A stretch of 64,000 nucleotides of DNA from Nematostella vectensis (Eukaryota > Cnidaria > Anthozoa > Actiniaria > Edwardsiidae). Below, one piece after another: positions 60,701 to 64,000 of this stretch; the first letter of the stretch is position 1, and every line of letters starts with the position of its first letter. The notes under the pieces are model-generated. The model ran no database searches. It had not been told where the DNA came from and saw nothing but the letters and a program-made list of their open reading frames with translations. Position numbers and translations under genes: made by a program. The stretch is from positions 4,393,501 through 4,457,500 of the forward strand of contig NC_064043.1 of the NCBI RefSeq assembly GCF_932526225.1, read 5' to 3'.

Positions 60701-62495
60701 GTATCCTTGTTGTAAACTTGAGTCAAACTCTCTCCCTGCACGCCAATGATGCCGAACACGTAGTTTTGCGCCAAGTTCAAAACACTTGTCTCGTTTTGTA
60801 TTAGCACATACCCATTCCTGGGACTATGTGCTATTCCCACATAAAACAAGGAATAAGAATTCCTGGAGGGCTAGAAAACTAGCCTATAACCTGTTGTTTA
60901 GGACGTAAATATCGGCTGAGCCCTGTTCAAGGGTAGATGCTTACCATGAGCTTTGTGATGGTAAGTACGACTCCAAACAGAGTCTGAATGGCCTGCATCG
61001 CATCTTCTTGACCCTGGTCTCCCTAAAGAAACAAGACATTGTGTTAAGTTGATATTCTACAATTAGCATAAGATGTTGATATCATATAAAGGTAAGCAAT
61101 CGTGAATAAACAAGCAGACTTTACCTTGAGTCTTTTCCTGTTAAACCGAACATACCAGTTGGTCAGGTATTCAATGAATTTCACGAGTCGTGGAACCACG
61201 GTGTACAGGCGGTAGGCTGTGAAAATGAGTTAGCACTTTTAAAATAGACTTCGGATAATTACTTATCAACATTCGCGTGTAAGCTCAGAGAAACATAAAG
61301 AGGCCCTTGGAGAAAACAAGATTCCGAGGAAAGACCAAGGCTTCACTAACATTCCTTGATGGACAAATTGTACAAGCTTCGAGGGACGGGCAATATTCCC
61401 CTACCGTCCATTCCCTGATGGACAAATTGTACAAGCTTCGAGGGACAGGCAATATTCCCCTACCGTCCATTCCCTGATGGACAAAATGTACAAGCTTCGA
61501 GGGACGGGCAATATTCCCCTACCGTCCATTCCCTGATGGACAAATTGTACAAGCTTCGAGGGACAGGCAATATTCCCCTACCGTCCATTCCCTGATGAAC
61601 AAATTGTACAAGCTTCGAGGGACGGGCAATATTCCCCTACTGTCCATTCCCTGATGGACAAATCGTACAAGCTTCAAGGGACGGGCAATATTCCCCTACC
61701 GTCTATTTCCTGGTGGACAAACTGAACAAGACTCTGCGTAAAGGACAAGATCCATTTATCCATGATGTTGTGCAGCTCCATAGTGTTGTTCTCGTCATAG
61801 GCGAAGTTGACATTGTGTACCTGAATAGAGAAGATACATCTGCATCATCATCTAATACAACAGACACTAAACACAGACAAAAAACATAAACGAGTTACTC
61901 AACTAGATCATTAACTAATGCAAGGAAAGTTTTAGGTACATACATCCATGCTCTAAGCAATCAATAAACACATTTTGGGAGCAATACAAATTTCGCATGA
62001 AAAACGCAGCGTCCATAGTTAAAACATAGAGTATAAGTAAAGCCTCTTGCAAAAGCGCCAACATTGCGCTGCACACAAAACAGAATTTGTAAGCGCACGA
62101 CTTTACAGCAACTCCCAATATGGTGAGTAAACAGTGCCAGCATTACTGGGCCAATGCCTCACCAGCAACGTTCGCACGAGGCGCTGTTTGCACGAGGCGC
62201 TGTTTGCACGAGGCGCTGTTTGCACGAGGCGCTGTTTGCACGAGGCGCTGTTTGCACAAGGCACTGTTTGCACAAGGCGCTGTTTGCACTAGGCGCTGTT
62301 TGCACAAGGCGCTGTTCGCATGCGGCTTATAACCCTCTGTTTTGCCTCACCCTCTGAAACTGGTCAATGCTCTGGCTAAGAAAGCGATACGCATTGTACC
62401 AGGGCAGAAAAACATCCTTCACAACATCCTTGACGCCTTTTTCCTGGAATTTCAGCGTCTCTGCGCGCACCACTGGCGAGTTGATCAGGTAAAGT
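45715..62495 (-). CDS. IARS1: Cytosolic isoleucyl-tRNA synthetase, 3' half (15 exons; 5' part beyond the window)
   Basis: The enzyme charges tRNA-Ile with isoleucine in the cytosol and is essential. Minus-strand exons are 62495-62351, 61820-61700, 61216-61125, 61022-60945, 60421-60303, 60219-60117, 59667-59584, 58326-58191, 57675-57590, 56821-56756, 56083-55988, 55919-55743, 46963-46745, 46465-46396 and 45779-45715. All phases join, giving 551 residues. Diagnostic segments are LYLINSPVVRAETLKF, LPWYNAYRFL, AYRLYTVVPRLVKFIEYLTN with WYVRFNRKRLK, APFTPFLTEHIYQNMKPF, SRMQATIELGRVVRDR, YPLPEVVIIHQD, ELNVRKVTVSSDK, LRLRAEPDSQTLGRRLKGAF, LLDVTPDQKMLDEGLAREFV and NRIQKLRKK. The end holds one UNE-I/ubiquitin-like module (VCRFVNVELRGG, TVLLENPQGDHPMTLDRL) closing in YAFVKK; human IARS1 has two such modules. 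The catalytic HIGH and KMSKS motifs lie beyond 64000. One intron is an 8.3-kb minisatellite. Confidence 0.95.
46983..47422. repeat. Poly(G) tract and flank before the last large IARS1 exon
   Basis: A run of 24 G at about 47018-47041 reads as C24 in gene sense, 55-78 nt upstream of the acceptor at 46963. The rest of the interval up to the minisatellite is ordinary AT-rich intron. Confidence 0.7.
47423..55768. repeat. 8.3-kb minisatellite, 59-bp unit, about 141 copies, filling an IARS1 intron and overlapping the exon end
   Basis: The unit, plus strand, contains GTAAATGATTGATATACGGC, then CACTACATACAACACAAGTC, then AACCCACTTCTGTCTGTCA (59 bp). Copies are highly similar, with variants shared in blocks (CACGAGTC, TTTTAG, GTTATTAAATG, TTCGTGAATG), pointing to repeated multi-unit duplications. 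The right-most unit is not pure intron. Its last 22 bp (55743-55764) are the 3' end of the IARS1 exon 55743-55919, and the following 37 bp are the first intron bases, including the GTGAGT donor. Units keeping the exon-like GTTCGTGAATGATT block recur near 50267, 50620, 50857, 52270, 52331, 53866 and 53926. Two of these (about 50606 and 50844) keep the ACTCACATCTG donor sequence exactly. It is not a CRISPR array: no spacers and a eukaryotic intron. Confidence 0.97.
57356..57474. repeat. Near-perfect 119-bp GC-rich palindrome in an IARS1 intron
   Basis: Left arm 57356-57414 and right arm 57416-57474 are 59 nt each. They pair with only two mismatches around a single central base. The arms contain GACCCAGGGCGTCGCG, GATCGGGCACACAGGGAGCG and CGGCGCGAGAAAGAAACAG. 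It can form a strong hairpin in RNA of either strand. It is probably a foldback transposable element. Confidence 0.9.
57882..58101 (+). repeat. Dispersed 220-bp repeat, copy 1, in an IARS1 intron
   Basis: Starts GGCGAACTACTAAGGTTAC and ends near ATTCCTGGGACTATGTGCTA-TTCCCAC. It matches 60638-60860 over its whole length at high identity. The open frame over it is a by-product of the repeat and not a gene. Confidence 0.8.
60045..60061. repeat. Poly(G) tract in an IARS1 intron
   Basis: Seventeen consecutive G, reading as C in gene sense, about 56-72 nt after the donor of the exon ending at 60117. Confidence 0.9.
60638..60860 (+). repeat. Dispersed 220-bp repeat, copy 2, in another IARS1 intron
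   Basis: Second copy of the 57882-58101 repeat, in the same orientation (antisense to IARS1), with a run of about nine A immediately upstream. Two copies in neighbouring introns suggest a recent short element such as a SINE or MITE. Confidence 0.8.
61362..61721. repeat. 59-bp tandem array (about 6 copies) overlapping an IARS1 splice donor
   Basis: Units start at about 61362, 61421, 61480, 61539, 61598 and 61657, exactly 59 bp apart. The seventh, at 61716, is partly the exon itself. Each unit carries GACAAATTGTACAAGCTTCG, AGGGACGGGCAATATTCCCC and TACCGTCCATTCCCTGATG. In gene sense each unit is a copy of the last 22 nt of the exon 61820-61700 followed by the first 37 nt of the intron, including the GTAGGGGAAT donor. 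The donor GT is kept in every copy. Exon bases and array copies differ at about 3 of 22 positions. Confidence 0.95.
62171..62322. repeat. 16-bp tandem repeat just inside an IARS1 intron
   Basis: Nine to ten copies of GCACGAGGCGCTGTTT, the last few with CACAAGG or CACTAGG variants. It begins about 28 nt downstream of the donor of exon 62495-62351 and contains no exon sequence. The open frames over it read as short peptide repeats (ARGAVCTRRCLHE) but are artefacts. Confidence 0.95.
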
Positions 62496-62626
62496 CTGGG
62501 AAATGACATATTTAGTGTGTATTATTCATTATTTTCCTTGTCATACTATGGGCGAGTTGATCAGGTAAAGCCTGGGAAATGACATATTTAGTGTGTATTA
62601 TTCATTATTTTCCTGGTCATACCATG
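62475..62626. repeat. 76-bp tandem duplication copying the acceptor of an IARS1 exon
   Basis: Copy 1 (62475-62550) spans the real exon start: 21 nt of exon (62495-62475) plus 55 nt of upstream intron with its TTTCCCAG acceptor. Copy 2 (62551-62626) repeats it with three mismatches and so contains a second TTTCCCAG followed by the exon-like GCTTTACCTGATCAACTCGC. Confidence 0.92.
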
Positions 62627-64000
62627 TGTGTAGGAAAGACTGGGTTGCTATGAAAAAGGGGATTAAACCGAATGGATTATCCCCACTTCTTTATACTCCG
62701 ATTGTAGTCGTTTTAAGTCAAAATACACAATATTGATTTTACTAAAAATCAAATTCACATCTTCTAATTTACATTCCTACGCTACTTCGTACACTTTATG
62801 TGTGAACTTCTGATGAAGACAAAAACAAATATAAAATACTAGTGATTACCCGTGAAATATTCACGGAAAAGCATTTTTTTGTTGTACAAAACTTTTTAAG
62901 GTATATTTCAATCCTTCATTGTATTGGGCTTCCTGGTGCTTTAGGGGAATAGTATGCGTCATCGTAAACATTAATTAAACAGATGCCTCCCTTTTGAGTC
63001 CCCAATATATTTATCTCATATTTAATTTACCTTATAAAAAATGTGTAAAAGGCGCTTTTTATAAAATGGCGCCCGTATTTTAGTATTCCACCTTTTCCTA
63101 TATCCGTGTTGAGAACCCTGTAAAGGATGTTTTTGGCGGGAATCGGACAACCAAATTCAAACCATGCCAGTTCGTACGTTCATATATGTTTTGTGGATAA
63201 GAGAGTGGATCGTTAAATCTCGCTTTGTTGGCCTTTTTGGGCTTAGTGTATTATTTAGTGGTCAATTTCATACTTTTAATGAAAATCGATGTGACATAAA
63301 AGGTATGTGGGCCTGAAAACACAAAATGACCGCAAACTATTTGTAATGAACAAACCTTTTTTTTTAATCGAAGAGTACTTACTTCTTATAACGAGATTGA
63401 TCTGATAAAATAAGAAGTGTTGTGCACCATCAGATCAAGCGTTTATGCACCGTGATTGAATTCAAAAGTCTAGCAGTTGTAGGTAAAAGCTCTTTTCTTC
63501 CGTTTTCTTGTTTGCGAACCGTTTTGTTTATGCGCGATGGAGCTAAAGAATCTAGTTTCTTTTCGAGGTAGGAATAATGCCTTTCTAAAAAACGACAAAA
63601 AGACGGTTGTGTTGCTACAATTAATCTATCTACGCAATGAACCTTCGGCAAGTATTTTGTGCCTATTCGGAACACTTCAAAGCCGGTAACAAAATAATTG
63701 TAATGAGATGCTATTTTGGGCTAGTGCCTACTAGAAAACCGACAAAAAAACAACAAGATCACGGAACAAATTATCAAACAGAATCATACTGCCAAAAAAG
63801 GGAATCTAAAGGGACATCGTACAAGTTACGTCATTACAAAGGATTTACAGAGGTTTGCTATATTTACAGCAAACCTGTGTTAGACCAGTTGTAAAATGCA
63901 ACTGGTTTTTTTTTTCGTCGTCTTTCCTAACAACGTGCATTATTGTGCAATGCCCAGGAAGTCCATGCACCATTGTGTGTGTATTTTTTTAGTGCACTTG
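62627..64000. other. IARS1 intron running off the window
   Basis: AT-rich sequence with short frames on both strands (for example 63430-63675 minus and 63637-63894 plus) that match nothing expected. The preceding IARS1 exon, which should hold the KMSKS-type motif and end just before the Arg of RLYLINS, is not present and must lie beyond 64000. Confidence 0.6.

Noticed and set aside
62120..62357. Two repeat-peptide frames (RGAVCTRRCLHEALF-type)
   Set aside because: Pure product of the 16-bp tandem repeat read in two frames.

Overview
The window is animal nuclear DNA, AT-rich and repeat-rich, with spliced genes, short GT-AG introns and many small DNA-transposon remnants. An intronless class A GPCR, a uric-acid pathway enzyme carrying a peroxisomal signal, a Sprouty-type protein and a possible gustatory-receptor-like fragment fit an anthozoan cnidarian. 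A sea anemone such as Nematostella is my best guess; this is inference, not a database match.

Layout. 693-1811 (+) is a rhodopsin-like GPCR in one exon. About 1.8-13.0 kb holds no gene I can support. 13015-14236 (-) is a four-exon UPF0462/C4orf33 homologue. 15352-15989 (-) is a two-frame membrane-protein fragment that may be a decayed gustatory-receptor-like gene. 16-21.6 kb is repeat-rich and includes a 1.1-kb element with terminal inverted repeats. 21642-29667 (-) is a complete 14-exon SLC5 sodium-coupled transporter (581 aa when spliced), with a decayed LINE in one intron. It is divergent, 351 bp apart, from 30019-30552 (+), an intronless OHCU decarboxylase (URAD) ending in Ser-Lys-Leu. 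32468-38303 (+) is a six-exon, 481-aa transmembrane protein with two CUB domains and a Pro/Gly/Gln/Tyr-rich tail. 42887-44698 (+) is an intronless Sprouty-like protein. 45715-62495 (-) is the 3' half of cytosolic isoleucyl-tRNA synthetase (15 exons, 551 residues); the catalytic half lies beyond the window.

The most unusual observation is in the isoleucyl-tRNA synthetase gene. Two independent tandem arrays, one of about 141 units (8.3 kb) and one of about 6 units, both have a 59-bp unit. In both, the unit copies the same window around a 5' splice site: 22 nt of exon end plus 37 nt of intron. The unit sequences are unrelated. A third local duplication (76 bp, two copies) in the same gene copies a 3' splice site with 21 nt of exon. 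The arrays place many decoy splice donors just inside the introns of an essential gene.

Exon models come from reading frames, GT/AG sites and phase continuity. The SLC5, CUB and UPF0462 models each sum to a multiple of three. No alignment or search was run.
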